Assembly (NCBI RefSeq): GCF_009389715.1
Contig: NC_052393.1
Location: forward strand, 806,001-870,000
Direction of reading: 5' to 3'
Length of the DNA: 64,000 nt
Source of the DNA: Phoenix dactylifera
Taxonomy: Eukaryota > Streptophyta > Magnoliopsida > Arecales > Arecaceae
Below the pieces are notes generated by a model that worked only from the letters and a program-made list of their open reading frames with translations, was not told the origin of the DNA and did no database searches. The position numbers and the translations under genes were made by a program. Below, piece by piece: positions 22,151 to 36,474 of the stretch (the stretch's first letter is position 1; each line of letters opens with the position of its first letter).

Positions 22151-24782
22151 AACTAGAAATGGAATTCTAAATTCATTAAAACTAATGACTAACTAAATAA
22201 GAATTCTATTAGAATTAGGACTTAGCAATGAATCTCAACAAATATGTCACCTAAGTCTTATCATAGTTCAGTGGTAAGCACACGTGTGGAAGATCGGGTA
22301 AACAAACAACATCGTGTTGTGGTCAACTTAGGATTTTCGCTGTAGCTTACAAATATTTCTGATATTTGTAGCAGGTAAATATATCATGGTCCATGGTTAA
22401 AAAAATATTTTTTTGTGAAAATTAGCAAATATTAATTTGTAGAACCATGTATATGTACCTTCCACTGCTTCAAACTTGAGGTATAATATTATTTAAAATC
22501 TCAAATTAATCATATATTTTCAACTCGAAATGCCATATATCAGAAAAAATCTGATAAGATTTTCTCTCTAGCTTACATCACCTTTTGCACGTTGTCTTCT
22601 AACAGAACTTATGCCATCAGGCAATTCAAATTGACCAATTCCAGTTAAGATTATATTATTGTGAACCAAATCCTATGTGATAAGTATCAAACAAGTCATG
22701 CACAGGCAGCACAGCTTCAATTTGGAAGATAAGAAGTAACCTTGAATAAAGTTTGTGGGCAGATTAAAATTCCCTCATGTCTTTGCACAAATTTCTTCTT
22801 TCAACTCTTTCAGGAAATCAAAACCCTAGTCATGGCTGGCTCCGTCCACGAGGGGGAAGGCTACCCTAACTTGTGTACAAAAGGATAAATTAATAAACTT
22901 CCTAAGAAATTATCAAGTGTAACTCAAGGCTTTGGAATTCCAAAGTAAAAATCCTTTGCAAAATAATGCTAGCTTCGCCCATGCGGAAGGCAAAATATTG
23001 TAGTTTTTCCATAAGCTGATGGGAATGGAAATCCTGATTTGAAAAGTTTAATCATTGTCCCTTGATGTGGTTAACTTGACAAACAACCAGATGAATTATA
23101 TATTTATTGACTAGTAGTACGATTAATGATTCACAACTTCTCTTATTATGGATGTAAATAAAGAATTAGTCATATAAGCTATATACCTTATAACTGGAAA
23201 ACTGAAACTTGGTCACAGAGACGTGAAGTTATGAACATTCTCGAATATAAATGAAGAGCAGAAACATATTATCATTTAAACCAGTATCCATTCTTACCAT
23301 ACGCACATGCACAAGCATCCATGTACGTAGTACGCATGCATGCATGCAGATACACAACAATAACAGGCACTAGTATTTAGAGTTGTTCCAAGCCTTCCTC
23401 CCTCACAAGTTTTTATCTTTTAAAATTTCTCTTCAGGAGGTCTTTATTGATGGTATCCTTGTCTTATCATATCGACTTGAAGCATGACAAGGCAGCGGTT
23501 AAACCCATCTAGAGGCAAAGACCTTTTGGAGTTGGTATCAGATGTAATTTAATTATAAACTAGGATCAAGCTGCCTTTTTTAAATAGGCAAGACTTCGTG
23601 TCCTTATACATTGTTAGTTTATGATGGGCACGCCGATAGGGTTATCTTTCGACAAGAACTTTTTTTATTATAAAATAGAGTGTAAGAGAAAAATTGGCCT
23701 GATTTTGAATATTTTAGCCTTTTAATTTAAAAATATTATCAGACTTGATATCGACCACTTGGACCATTGTGGATAGAATAAGATAGGATCCAAAAATGAA
23801 ATCCACCACATATTGAACAAGCAAATCATAAACCAAATTTTTAAAGGCTATATTTTAATTGTAAGACAATTGATTGAGATTATATTTTTTCAAATCAGAT
23901 AACTTTTTGAGATACGGCATAGTGCCGCTTCCCAAAAGAAGTTGCACAGGGATCATATCCAAATTTTATTATTTGGATCCCAAAACGGGTCAGTTAAATT
24001 AGTTTTTTTGTGAAAAAACTTGTTGATATAGAAGTTGAGATCTATAAACAACATCTATTTTTGCTCATGTAGGATTTTAGCTTTTTCATGCTTATTTCTG
24101 CAAACATCTATTTTTGAAAAACTAATTCTATTTAAATTAGAAGAGAAATCCAACGCTAATTATACAAAGTGGATCTTACTATTATAAATAGAGACTGTAT
24201 TCCTTAGTTTTCGAATCATCAATAATAGAAAAGAAGACCTACATCCTACTTTTATCAACTTTCCACTATTCTTTAAATTTCTATTGAAATATTCGAGTTG
24301 AGTAGGATGAAGAAATTTTTCCTTCTCCTCAATAGGAACTTTTTTAGATAAAGATAATTCAAAATTTAAAGACGTACACCGGCAGATAATCATCCAAAAG
24401 TTTTTTTTTTTTCTTTTAGGGTTCATATGGGGAAGAAAGTATGGCAAAACCATCCTTCTTTTACTTGAGAATTATACCATCATTTCTTTTGAATAGAATG
24501 ACATATGGTTATACCATGCATTTGAAACATGTCAATTCTCCACCTTAATGTGGGTGAGCTATGGAGTTTTTGTTCTAGGACCGTCTAACAATATCCTACT
24601 ACAACACAAGCAAATAATTTCTCATGCAAATGTGACAATGAGTGAGATTTTCTTATTTTTGTTAAGTATACAGACTCGGAGAATTAGGATACAAGCTTTT
24701 GTTTTCCTGATTCATTGAGCTCAAGACTTTTCATGATCTAATTGTTAAGAGTTGTATGGAAATGTAATATCTTACATCCAAA
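22151..24782. other. AT-rich intergenic region
   Basis: No gene recognised. There is a GCATGCATGCATGC string near 23334. The open frame 24160-24453 on the minus strand has no recognisable motif. Confidence 0.5.
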
Positions 24783-24786
24783 TATA

Positions 24787-24788
<2 letters not shown>

Positions 24789-24832
<44 letters not shown>
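24789..24832. repeat. (AT)n microsatellite
   Basis: About 22 AT units at the outer edge of the left Copia LTR. Confidence 0.95.
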
Positions 24833-24836
<4 letters not shown>

Positions 24837-25560
24837 TACAAAGCAACATGATCCCATGATTGATAGGAATGTACATGGCATGCTACATCAGCATGATCCC
24901 ATGATTAATGGAAATATATAGTATGCCAGCATCTCATAAGTGTGATGAGTTTATGCGATATGTGATCTTAAATGATTCCATGATTGACAAGACTGACATG
25001 GTATGTGATCCCATAAGGTTGACTAGATGACCACTGTATGTGATACCACAAATATTTACACAATTAATGGGATTAGGTGACATATATGATGACATCTATT
25101 TTAAGTAGTCATGATTTTAACAATTCTTCCCCTCAAGTTGGAGCTTGCAAATCAAGAATGCCCAAGCTGTCCTTTAATTACAATTGAAAATGAGCTGTAC
25201 TCAAATATTTGGTGAAGATGTCGGCCAACTGATGAGAGGTGAAAATAATTATACAACATATTCATCTATAACTTTTTCCAAATGACATTCAAAGATTTGG
25301 CGAAGATAAATATAGAGTACAAAGCAACTTGTTCGATAATATTGATGGGAATGTATATGGTATGCCCCCATCCTACAAGATTGATGGTCCATATATGATA
25401 TGTGACCTTATAAGATTCCATGATTGATGTGATCTCTATGATATGTGATCCCACAAGATTGACTAGATATCTATGGCATGATCCTACACATGTTTATATA
25501 ATTAGTGGGATTGATAACAGATATAGCATCTATTCTAATTCATCATGATTTTTCTAATAC
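24829..25560 (-). mobile_element. Ty1/Copia retrotransposon reduced to two LTRs and the end of pol
   Basis: Two direct repeats, about 24829-25119 and 25309-25560, share GAGTACAAAGCAAC, TGATCCCA-type and GATTGACTAGAT phrases. Between them the minus strand encodes HQLADIFTKYL (about 25245-25213), the highly conserved end of Copia RNase H, and then a GILDLQAPT-stop stretch. A polypurine tract GAGGGGAAGAA directly precedes TGTTAAAATCATGA, the start of the left (3') LTR. Everything from gag to most of pol is missing, so this is a large internal deletion derivative. Confidence 0.75.
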
Positions 25561-28433
25561 CAATCTTGTGTAGTGTTCATACTAAAAGAGAGAGCCCAAT
25601 TTTTCCAATAATTACTTTCAACTACAAAATATGTATGTGTATGTAAACTATAATTCATTGGCTTTGTACTCCTAATCGGTGACCAACTCACCTCCATTTT
25701 AATTAGAGGGCAAAATGGTACGTGTGGAGGTGCAACAAAAGGTCAGCGACTATAGAGTATAGCGGGAAAAAATAAAAGGCAGAACGTTTCCACGTTCTTA
25801 CACGATATAGAAGAACACTTAGTTGAGGCATCAGCTTTCCTTTCTTGTCTACAACCGGACTTCATTAAAATTATAGTTATAATATTCTCCAAAGCACCGA
25901 AGGAACTCCAATTATTGATATACTTAAGTGGATCTTTTTTCCCTAGAATATATTTACGTGGATATTTATTCTCTGAATCATTTTCAGTTCATGCTTCTCA
26001 TTCACTACTAGTCGTTATTACTTTCTATACATGACCAACATATAGATATATTGTTCTAGCTTTCCTTTTCAATCGCTTTATCTGCTCAAATCTTCCCAAA
26101 CTTCTTGCAGTTTCTCGTTTTTAATTTCCATGGAAGAAGAGCTTAACTTAAGCATGCGGCATTGCTTCTTCTACAGGCTCTATCTTGAATTCTTGCGATC
26201 AGCCACTTGATTAAAATAATCACAGCAGCTTAAAAATGCGACAATTACCAATGCCATATAAATTCTGGGAGCTCATCTGCTAAGGACTTTTCTTACAAGA
26301 ATCTTTCTGAGGATGACCTAGTTTTATGATGAACTGCATCGATCACCATCAAGTTCAACCTCATTGTCCCTTTTTCTTCTTTTTTTTTTTTCTGATTAAA
26401 ATGACGTAACAACAACCATCGACCTCATTGTCAAAAATGATGTTCTTTGTTTTTTTTTGGGAGAAAATCAAACAAGCTAGTTCAGTGGATCCCTCTATGT
26501 TTCAACTATAGATGTCTCTGTATCTTAGCTGTATATATTGCTTCAAAATAGATGTCTTTTTGTCTTGGGTGCGTCCGGGCTGTGTGTAATGGTTGAAACA
26601 TCTATATCTGAACAATCTTAAACAGCCAAGACACAGGCTGGATGCCGGCGAAGCGTGTCTACAGAATCCATTCCGTCTGCCGACAAAATGGAATCCATTC
26701 CTAAAGACGCGTGGGTGGTCATATCATATACAGCAGAAATGGAGAAGTTGGATACCAAACCCAGCCGCAAGTTGACGAGAAGGCAAGGCGACAATTCGGA
26801 GAGACCTGGGCCAAGAAAAAATTATTGATTTGATACAGTTCCGGATAAGTAGATTGCAGCAATTTTCTCCCCGAGTTGCTTGGTTTTTTGACTTGCTACC
26901 CTGTCCGCATGGATCGAGATTACATAATATTCAGCATCACTTGGCTGAGTAGCTAAAGATTAGATATCGACAGCTAGGTCGAGAAAATAAAATGGCGTAC
27001 AGAATCTTTCTTCTAGTGTCTTTCTGGTACTTTCAAATTCTGGTTACCAACACGGCACTCCAATAGTAATCAAAATGCGCCGGCGTAGATTAAATATGGA
27101 GATCGGATGCTCTCCACTTGATTTGTTCGGTGAAGTCGCCATCTAGTCCACCGATACTTAGGTGGTGCTGGTGTGACGTACTCATACGTGGATGGGGCTG
27201 CCATGCTGGTCGGGCTCCACCACGGATGGAGAGGGTATGAGTAAAAAATGTTCTACCCGTATCGAACACTCTTCAGTAAGAAATGGCCCAGTGGGGGTTG
27301 CTACGCGGGTGAGGTTATCCTCACCCCCCTCTTTCCTTTTTCGCCTAAGAAAAAAAAAAAGAAGCAATCAAATAGCAAATTAATTTTAAAGTCTGATGGG
27401 TGCACCAGATCCCAATGAGTTCGACAGCTGAATCCACGCTACTTGGTGTCTTTGGACCACGTCCCATGCACGGCAACCACCCCGTCAGAACCGTCAGAAG
27501 GGAGGAGTGGAGTCGGCCGCGATGGATCTGGGAGAAGGGGAAAACTCGCTCCGCTGGTGGTTCCGTTGCGAGGACGGAAGAAGCCGAGTACGTTCGAAAT
27601 GGGAGCTGAAGCCACGTGCATGGCCCAGGTCTCTTGTGGACGTGGGACGAGGAGAAGAGAAGGATTCCGAAGCAAGAGGCGTGGACGTGGGAGTTGAGTA
27701 GTGGGATTCCGAAGCATCCACCCACACCTCCTCTGGCCAGTACCTATCATCCAACCATACAAAAAAAGTCCCGTTCAACACTGAGCCTGGATACAAAATT
27801 TTCTGTCGATCAAAATAGTAGAAGTCATCATAGTGGATGCTTCTAATTTTGAAGCCAGCTAATTTACCAAGAGCCATGGTTTGTATAATATATAATCAAT
27901 TCTTCCACCATATTTCCTCGGCACGACCTTTCCATTTTTCTTTAACTCTTAGTTCTTTTAACTTGCACACACAAAGCAGCTTAATCGCCCTCTGTTCATT
28001 AATCTCAGGGGTACTGTTATTTTTTGATGTTGATCTCAGGAGTCTAGTTATTTTTGCTACCGTTTCCGACAGGAGCAACAACCGCAGATCTATATTGTTA
28101 TCCATTTTGATGACTTGAGTATAGTTTTTATTTCAGTACATGTTCATATAATTGGCCGGTTCGTCGCATGCGATTTGCTGCTCATTCTATAATACAGTGT
28201 GTAACATCACAAGTCTCACAAATCTGATGGTCCTTATCCGTGTTCGTAATATCAAAAAGCAAGGAACAAGGAAACGATCTAGATCAGTGTGCATTGCGAT
28301 CACAATATGTGATCAACAGGGAGATTAAGACGTGAAATGAAATCCCAGAATTCTCTCAATCACAACTACCTTGTGTTTGAAACTAATCCTGCCTTAAGTC
28401 GGAATCATACTAGAATTTTATTTCTTTTGGACA
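25561..28433. other. Intergenic region with a GC-rich island
   Basis: Mostly AT-rich with no recognised gene. About 27380-27720 is clearly richer in GC and CpG and is open in several frames on both strands at once, which reflects composition rather than coding. It could be an old promoter or transposon fragment. Nothing identifiable follows it. Confidence 0.4.
27307..27326. repeat. Short perfect hairpin
   Basis: GGGTGAGG and CCTCACCC pair around a 4-base loop. The function is unknown. Confidence 0.6.
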
Positions 28434-28748
28434 TTAAATTTCCTTCTCGTTCGCATGTTCGACATCGAGAAGAGTAATATGACCAAACCGGTTTTCATGA
28501 GCAAAAAAGACCAGCAAAGAACAAAACGAAAGATTCATACCCAACGCAGCAACATCTGCAACATTTTCCATGAATAAATAGTACATATCCGGATTTAAGT
28601 TACCGTCTCCGCATAAACCACAGCATAATAAGACGAGAGCACTGCAATTAGAGATAATGAGGCCTACTGTAAGAGCAAAAAAGAAAGGAAATACCATATA
28701 GATCAAGAGAGGCAACATCTGCAACAATTGTTTCTGCAGAACCAAAGT

Positions 28749-28754
28749 TTATTT
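28749..28754 (-). terminator. Possible cMDH polyadenylation signal
   Basis: AATAAA on the minus strand, about 85 bp after the cMDH stop codon. Plant signals are loose, so this is a candidate only. Confidence 0.45.
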
Positions 28755-28837
28755 ATTCAAAATCTGGAGTTACTTCTCGGTATGCAGTAACCATAGGGCC
28801 TCTAACCACTCCAGGCGTAGATAACGAAGGAGACAGT

Positions 28838-31800
28838 TCAAGAGAGGCATGAATATGCCAATGCCTTCTCCTCCGTCAACTCCACAGCAGTCGCATCCAT
28901 TTTCTTCCTCGAGAACTCATCAATTGGAAGCCCTGATAGCATCATAGGCAGAGATATTAATGATCAATCACTTTTCTCCTTTACTTTGTACTACATATCA
29001 GTTGATTATTCAGAAAGTTTTATGGCATAAAACTGTGCAAAACAAGATGAGTAATTCTATTACCAGAATATGATACTAAGCTAGATAAACTACATGGAGA
29101 AGCAGCTTGATTCTTGGAAATACTTCAATACGATGGATAAATTCTTGAAAATACTTCAATATGAAGGATGATATTATTTAGGAAGATTCTATTCAGCCAA
29201 TCTGCAGAATGCAGATGATACCAAAATTATGTGTGAACACACTGGATTCCAAACATAAGCCTGCACCATAATGCATTGGTTATAAAACTAATGCCACTTC
29301 ATAGGCTCATTGACCGTTTCTACAAAGTGCAACAACATCCAATTACAAAGTGGGTTTTCATCTCAGGATAGTCAGCCTGAGATATAGTTTGGATCAGTAT
29401 CAGATAGTCACTGATATATCGGCCGATATGATATCAAAATATTGGCTAAGGTTTCCTGGCATGCCTTTTAGAATCTTTAAATTAATATTTTATTATTACA
29501 TCTTCAAATCACTGTCTTAATAAGGAAATTGGTGCAGGTCTACTATATTAATCAGGACCTTTGAGATCTCAGTTCCTATAATAACAGTCGAGATATCAGA
29601 ATTCTTTCCTTGCTTCATTTTTCTGAATTTCCTATCTTTGTGGAGATAAACCATTATCTCGTCCATCACAATATCGGAAACCTTCTGGGATGACTAAGAT
29701 CTAGGTAGTTAAAAAATCGTGATCAAATCACCAAAAATAGCATCCATTATTTGGTCATGATTGTTGCAATACAGAGTCGCAGTCTTTATTTTACGACCGT
29801 GCAACTCAGTTTGAGTTCACCTTTTCAGCCCATGTGAGATAATGTGGGAAGGACAAGATTCCCTTAAAATTACAAAACCGAACGTTGTTTTTGCTATAGA
29901 CAAAATCAACCAGGAGATCAGCCGAATAAGAAATAAAACAAATCTCTAGATATCAACAGTTATGGACTGTATGTCGAATGGCTCAAGTCAATCCTGAATA
30001 ACATGGCCATTCATGTAATCAAGTCTGGCAAGCAAGGTTCACAGTACTAATGTGTACCATCCTATACTAGAAAATAATGTACCATATTGGTACCAACTGA
30101 TGCTTGATATGAGGGGTATACCAAGTGCCGCTATGCCAAATTGCCCTTGGCACCAAGCCAACTGACATTGCACCAAGATGGCACAACTATGGGATCTAGT
30201 ACCAAGATTGTGAACTTCACTTGCAAGTCCGTTGGGTTTCCACAATGGGATCATTTGGGATAAAAAATCACAGAAGATTTATGAATCGACCATCTACAAT
30301 TTGGAAGGAACGAAAAGATGAGTTCAAAACAGTGGATATTTTACAACCGAGGATTTGCCAAGAAACCATATAATCCAATTCGTTTCCCAAAAAAATTATG
30401 AAAATCAAGTGAACCAAAAATAGGAGGAATATAAATCAGCACTAGTTAATTAAGCTCAGCTTAATGTCACTGGAAGTGTAGTTTTAGTAGAAATAGAGAT
30501 AAAGATGGGATGCCACTTAAGTTTGATGGATATGGGATCCCATGAAACAATCAGTTTCGTTATCAGAATTTATTAAACAAAATAACGGAAAAAGATGAAA
30601 GCATATGTGACAAATCTATAGCTGGTTGGATGGAGGGGAGAAGTTCTTGAGGGCTATTATGTAATTAAGACACAATTAAGGAAAAAATTAGAATGACAAT
30701 AAGACCTTGCAATATCGTATGGTCTAGAATATTGGGTAATAAAGAGACTCCAGAAAACAAGTTAAATGTAGCAAATATGAGGACATACGCAAGTGAGAGA
30801 ATTTACAAAAACAGAGGAATGAGTATCCTCAAAGAGTTGTATGAGTTATCCAAATAGGAAATTAAGTGATGGAGAATTGGTTATGATGGTATGGGTTGGT
30901 CATGATCCTGGGTGAACAATGATCCTAAAAGCTGAACCCAAAACATCAGGACATAGGTTAGTCATGGTTGCAAGCATTCCAGGTGAGTGCTGCTGCAGGT
31001 AAAACATTTTCAACATATGGTACTTCAAATTACCGTGCAGTGATGTTACATGGCAGTACACTTGATCTCAAGTTCATCTCTTTCTTTCAAGTGCAAGCAT
31101 GTCCAAAATGTCAAGTACTACAAGTCTACAACCATTAGGGGGCAAATAAGGAAAACTTTTGCTTAAAGGAGTTATTACAGGTTTATAAGATGAAGTTCAT
31201 GCATAAATGACTTCCATGGCAATGAACATAACAAATGTGAATGACTAAAATATCAAAAAATGATTAATGATATTCCAATAAAATTACAAATCACTATGGC
31301 CACAAGTACCAATAAAAAATGATTAAAAAAAATATTTAAGAATAAGTAGATCCAGATTTCTCATACAAATAATACGCATACTCATAATGAAATTTAACAA
31401 AAACTGTTGTTTATAGTTTAAAGAATAAAAAACATTTTTCTCCTTATTTTGCTAAAATATTTGTTCCTAAAATTTGTAAGCTTTATTTATAAATTGCTTG
31501 CATGCACACTAACATCTAACAAATTCACTTTTAGGGAATTTTAATTAATAGGATAACAATCAAACCCATTTTTCATAATTTTATAAAATTAATTTTGAAA
31601 TTTATGGAAGGAAAACAAATTAAGTAAATCACTAAAATCAAGTTTCTCTTAAATATCTCGAAATTGAATACTAAGGTTTCTTTGCCTTTCAAAACATTAA
31701 AAAAAATCCAGATTTGATCTTGCTAGTTCAGTCTATCACCTGTAAGCAATATCTTACTGCAAATGTAAGATAATTAAAGCAAACACCCTTAAATGAGACT

Positions 31801-34800
31801 CAAGGCTTTCTATGTGTTGAAGTCATCAAAAAACACTGAAACTAGTCAATTCCAAAATATATTAACTGAAGCCAATAAAACCTCAAAACTTTAGACCTAT
31901 TCCAACTGAAATAGCCCCCGCCAAAACCCAAAACATACACCAAACAACTCCAGCCTCTCTTAGCTTCAAATGGTCCTAGACAAATCCTATCTCGCCTATG
32001 CAACAACAAAAATGTCAAGAAACACTGTCTTTAAGGGAATCATCAATGCAAAGAGTGCCTTCAGCTTAATTCATCTTATAAGGAGTATTATTTATCAGAA
32101 TGACATTGCACTACAGTCTGTGCACCTATATTTTCTCTGTGAAGTTGTGAACCAGAGAAATTTAGGTACAGCATTGTTGAAGGCAGCTACTTCAAAAAAT
32201 ATTATAAACTATTGGTTACGGATGCATGACACAACTGGGAGAAGTAGAAGCCCTACCATGTTAGTGTAACTAGCTATAACTAAGAAGAACTTCCACCAGA
32301 TTTGCACCTCTAACCACCTTTAATAGTGAAAGACTAGCTTAGAATAGACTTAAAACTTTCACAAGTATTAAGCTCCAATCCTGTTCATCTTTTTGATGTG
32401 ATAGGTTGATCACACCTTCAAAATCTGCATGGCTTCTTCATAGATATAAGAAGCAGCATGACTTCGAACTAAGACTGTACCAGATGATACTTGGACTACT
32501 CTGTTAATTTATAATACAAACTGGGTTTCAAAAAAAAAATCAACATATTATGGATTTTGTAAAAATTCAGCCTAGTCAATATAAGCATACAAGCTTCTGA
32601 AGTTTCCCAAGCAACATGCATACCTTGAACAATGGTCCACTCGCCATTGCGACATGTCACAGGAAATGAATAAATAAGCCCAGCCGGTACATTGTATGAA
32701 CCATCAGAATACACTCCCATGGAAACCCATGTTCCCTGAGACAGCGGAAGGAAAATATTTAGCGAACTTCACAACAAACAAGCCAACTGAATCAGATAAA
32801 AGACAGGAACAGAATACAACCTCAGGTGTCCCAAGGACCCAATCACGTATGTGATCACAAGCAGCACTAGCTGCAGATAATGCACTTGAGAGCTTCCTTG
32901 CTTTAATGATTGCAGCACCACGTTGTTGAACAGTTGTGATAAATTCTCCCTTCAGCCTATAATAATCAGATAGCAGCACACATATCAGTTTTTAGTTACA
33001 AAACCTTGAATACCCGTGATGGATTTTAGGAACATTGTAAGCATAAAAATATGTCTCTGTGCACGCTCTTACCAATCATCGGCGGCAACAAGTTCACGGG
33101 CAGGCTTTTCACCACCTGGTGTTTTTACAGTTGCATGGTTCACATCAGGGTACTGAGTGGAAGAATGATTTCCCCAAATGATTACATTCTTAACATCACT
33201 GACTTGAATATTTAATCTCTCAGCAATCTGGCCCAGTGCCCTGTTGTGATCTAGTCGTGTCAAGCAAGTTATATTTTTCTCAGGGATGGATGGAGCAAAC
33301 TCTTTCAAAATCAGAGCATTCGTATTTGCAGGATTAGCCACAACTAGCACCTGCAGGACAAAATTGTAAACTTTGGAAAAAGACAGAATCATGCAGGTGC
33401 ATATCATAGATATATATAAGTAAGTAATCCACACTGAAACAGCAAGAACCATACAAGTTCTCCAAACTAAACTGTGCTGTGCTGCAATTTTTAAATATTA
33501 TTAAACATCCACACATTTACAGAAAAGAGATGAATAAATAGATAGCATGTGCATCTGTGATGTTTCACACCTTACAGTTTGCAGCTGCATACTTTTCAAG
33601 GGCAGAGGCTTGAGATTTATAGATTGAAACATTTTTCGACATCACATCTTTTCTTTCCATTCCCTCTTTCCTTGGGAACCCACCAACCATGACTGCAATG
33701 TTGACACCAGTACAGGCCTCGACAGCATCAGTTGTAGCAACAACTCCTGAATAATCATTGGAGGCATTTTGTAAGAGTAAGCATCAGGATTAGAAGGTTA
33801 AAAATGAAGAATGCTAGACTAACTGTTTATACACCAAAAAAGAAACAATACCTTTAAGAAGAGGAAATGCTGCATCAATCAATTCCATTTTAACCCCATT
33901 AAGAGATTCTGCAGCAGGCGGAATATCAAGCATGTGCAAGATAACAGGCTGATCCAGACCTAGCATTACTCCCCTAGCAATCATAGGTACCAGTGCATAT
34001 CCAATTTGCCCTGAAAACATAACATCACTCAAAATGTTACATTGCTGCTTTTTGAATTGGGTTGAGATCCTTCTCAAAAAAAGAAAGGACAAGTGTTGAA
34101 TCACCAAAGATCAAGAAGAAAATGAAAATGTCCAATATGATAAAACTGGGGGAAGGAGCAGGCATCTAGAACCAATTTTTTCCTAGAAAAGCATAATCTT
34201 ACAACTGTTTTTGATTAAGCAACAGAAGCTTCCTCTTTGAAGGATTTTGTTTTTTTAAAAATATCATATTAAAACTTACAAAAGGAGACTGCACATGGCA
34301 GGAAACAGCAAATAGTTTTCATCAGCTGTAATGTCTATGCAGCATATCCATCTTTTATTGACAATGGACGTGAATCTCAACTATTCAGAGGAGTATGATG
34401 GTCATCATTGATTCATTTTGGTTGCAAAAAGACCAGATCAACAACGGGAGTAGACATGAAACAGCAAGGATGGTTTTGACACCATAGTGAAGTAGTTGGC
34501 AGTCATGGCAATTTACAAGACTTCTATATGATACCCAAAGGCACAAAATTGAAATTTTCATGTTGCCAATTTAAGGGCAATTACTAAGAAAGAAAACCTA
34601 AACTTGGAAAGTTTGATGATTGAATCTCATAATTGCATAATTATTGAATTTAATAAAATAGGCAGAAAAAGCGATGTGAATGTCAAAAATAAGGAGGAGG
34701 AGGAAAAGGTTAAAAGTTCACCAAGAATATGAAGTGGTTCAGAACAGGTCCATTATTAAAAGAACTAATCTATAAAATCTACACAATAAACTCATTACCT

Positions 34801-36148
34801 AAAAAGTCTGCTTGGAAAATGGCTTTACGTGGAACTTATTTGGGGTTGAGGAGGGAAAAAACTGAAAGAACTCTCAAGAGCTTGATGAACCAACTATAGG
34901 AACTGGTAGAAATCGAGCAGACATTCATATTGGAAAAGGGGAAAAAGGCAAGAAAAACTATAACTTTGCAGTGAGATAAAAGACACTAATAAAATACATC
35001 TGTATCCCAAAAAAAGAAAAACAAAAAAGTTGGGTCCCTAAACCAACCAACAATAATCATGCCAAGAAAGTGCATGTCCCAGGTATCCAACTTTCCAGAC
35101 TCCCGAGGATATATGGCACAAATGTTCAAATTGGATAAGTAGATGTAATATCAATTCCAAACATAAGAAATGATTGAACTCCAAGACACAATTGCATTCG
35201 GTCATCATAAATATTCAATTTGATCATTCAGATTAACAGGTCAAGCCTTTCTTTGCTAACACTTTAAAATAGTGCCCCCAACCCCAACCCTCACCTCCCT
35301 CTTCCTTGTGCTCATGTCCCATATGAAGTATCATGTCGTCCTTGCAGTGTATTATGGCAAAGTAGTTAAAGTAGTTAAGGATATATCTGAGACTTCCAGG
35401 GAATGAAACAAATACAAAAATTCTATATTAGCAACTACACCAGCCCACAACACACCTAGAAAAAAAGTGTCAAACAAAACAATCTCAGACATCAGAAAGG
35501 CAAGTGCTTTTCATGTACAACTTTCTCCACGCGTACATCCAAATATCACAACGACGTGCAAACTAATATGTGACTAAACCACAAGCTAGGGGCATGTAAT
35601 GAGAAAACGAAAAATTAATTGGCCCTTTAGGTTAATTATAACCACAGAAGATCATAATTCTTGTCCAAAAAGAACTTCACTTTGTTCCATTCAAAAGTCA
35701 ACGGAATATAAATCAAGCCAAGAACTTGATCTGTTCTACTTCCAAAAAATCACCCCTCCGAAACATCCAGTTATTTCTACTATATTCTTGTCAAGAAAAT
35801 TAGTTTTTAAAGGCCAGCTTTGTAAATATGTACTTATGCCAGCTACTAGTGTTACAAGCCCTAAGTATATCGAATCAACTGATCCAGTCCCAACAAAGAG
35901 AGATGCATAATAGCTCCTCCTTCACAAGATCACCAAGCGATAAAAATACGATTCGTTGGAATCACGGAGATCGATTCGCTCGAGATCGAAATCAAAAGTT
36001 CATGGCCCTTGTTCTGATCAGATCCAAGACCGATTCTTGGATCTTCAACAAGCTACCATTTACTAACCGATCATCATGGGTAAAGGGGGGTTAAGGATCG
36101 AATACCTGCGGCGCCTGTAACGAGAACTCGGACGGGATCCTTCGCCAT
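28838..36148 (-). CDS. MDH1: Cytosolic NAD-dependent malate dehydrogenase, complete
   Basis: Seven exons on the minus strand: 36148-36106, 34010-33852, 33746-33571, 33350-33073, 32956-32821, 32735-32624 and 28932-28838. They join in frame through GT..AG introns to exactly 332 residues, the usual plant cytosolic MDH length. The enzyme interconverts malate and oxaloacetate with NAD(H) and serves cytosolic malate shuttles. Visible features are the Rossmann motif GAAGQIG (12-18), adenosine-ribose-binding Asp43, the substrate loop [13 protein letters not shown], the active-site signature LTRLDHNRA with Asp160, and catalytic His188 in WGNHSS. Cys330 near the C-terminus (AYSCLS) is the residue that forms a redox-sensitive inter-subunit disulfide in Arabidopsis. 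There is no transit peptide, so it is cytosolic. Introns 1 (2.1 kb) and 6 (3.7 kb) are long. The next gene rightwards, SLU7, is divergent. Confidence 0.98.
29380..30250. repeat. Degenerate GATATCGG / GTACC-rich repeats in cMDH intron 6
   Basis: About 29395-29440 has a TGATATATCGGCCGATATGA stretch. About 30040-30220 has many GTACCA and GGTACCAA phrases, in the style of the GTACC mobile repeat at 53.6 and 61.9 kb. The similarity is too weak to be sure they are the same family. Confidence 0.35.
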
Positions 36149-36248
36149 GGATGCCGAAAGAAGAAAGGAAGCTTCTAGAACAAGGATAGAACAAGAGAAC
36201 GAGCGATCAATAAAGGAGGCGACGCTCTCAGGAGCAAAAGCAAAAGCG

Positions 36249-36257
36249 GTATTTATC
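36249..36257 (-). promoter_or_regulatory. Possible TATA box of cMDH
   Basis: GATAAATAC on the minus strand, about 100 bp upstream of the cMDH ATG. Confidence 0.4.
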
Positions 36258-36474
36258 AACGGGCGATCGCCAATGGAGAAGCAGACTCTAGATAAGGTGA
36301 GGTCCTGATGCGGCGGAGGACGATCATCGGCTGTTGATTCGATAGAGACCTCTGGATATCACGAATCACGGCGCGCCACTTGTGGGAAGGACCGGCTTGC
36401 AGGGCTACTACGTGTCCGGTTCCTTCCCCAGCCCTACAAAAAACGACACCGCAATTTTTTTTTTTTTTTTAAAT

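Noticed and set aside
25266-25454. Minus-strand frame containing IFAKSL, like the Copia LADIFTK end
   Set aside because: Most of it lies in the LTR. The match is short and could be chance; it is only mentioned within the Copia finding.
27345-27877. Several overlapping open frames on both strands, up to 127 codons
   Set aside because: They share one GC-rich island, are open in opposite strands at once, have no family motif and no exon partner. Composition explains them.
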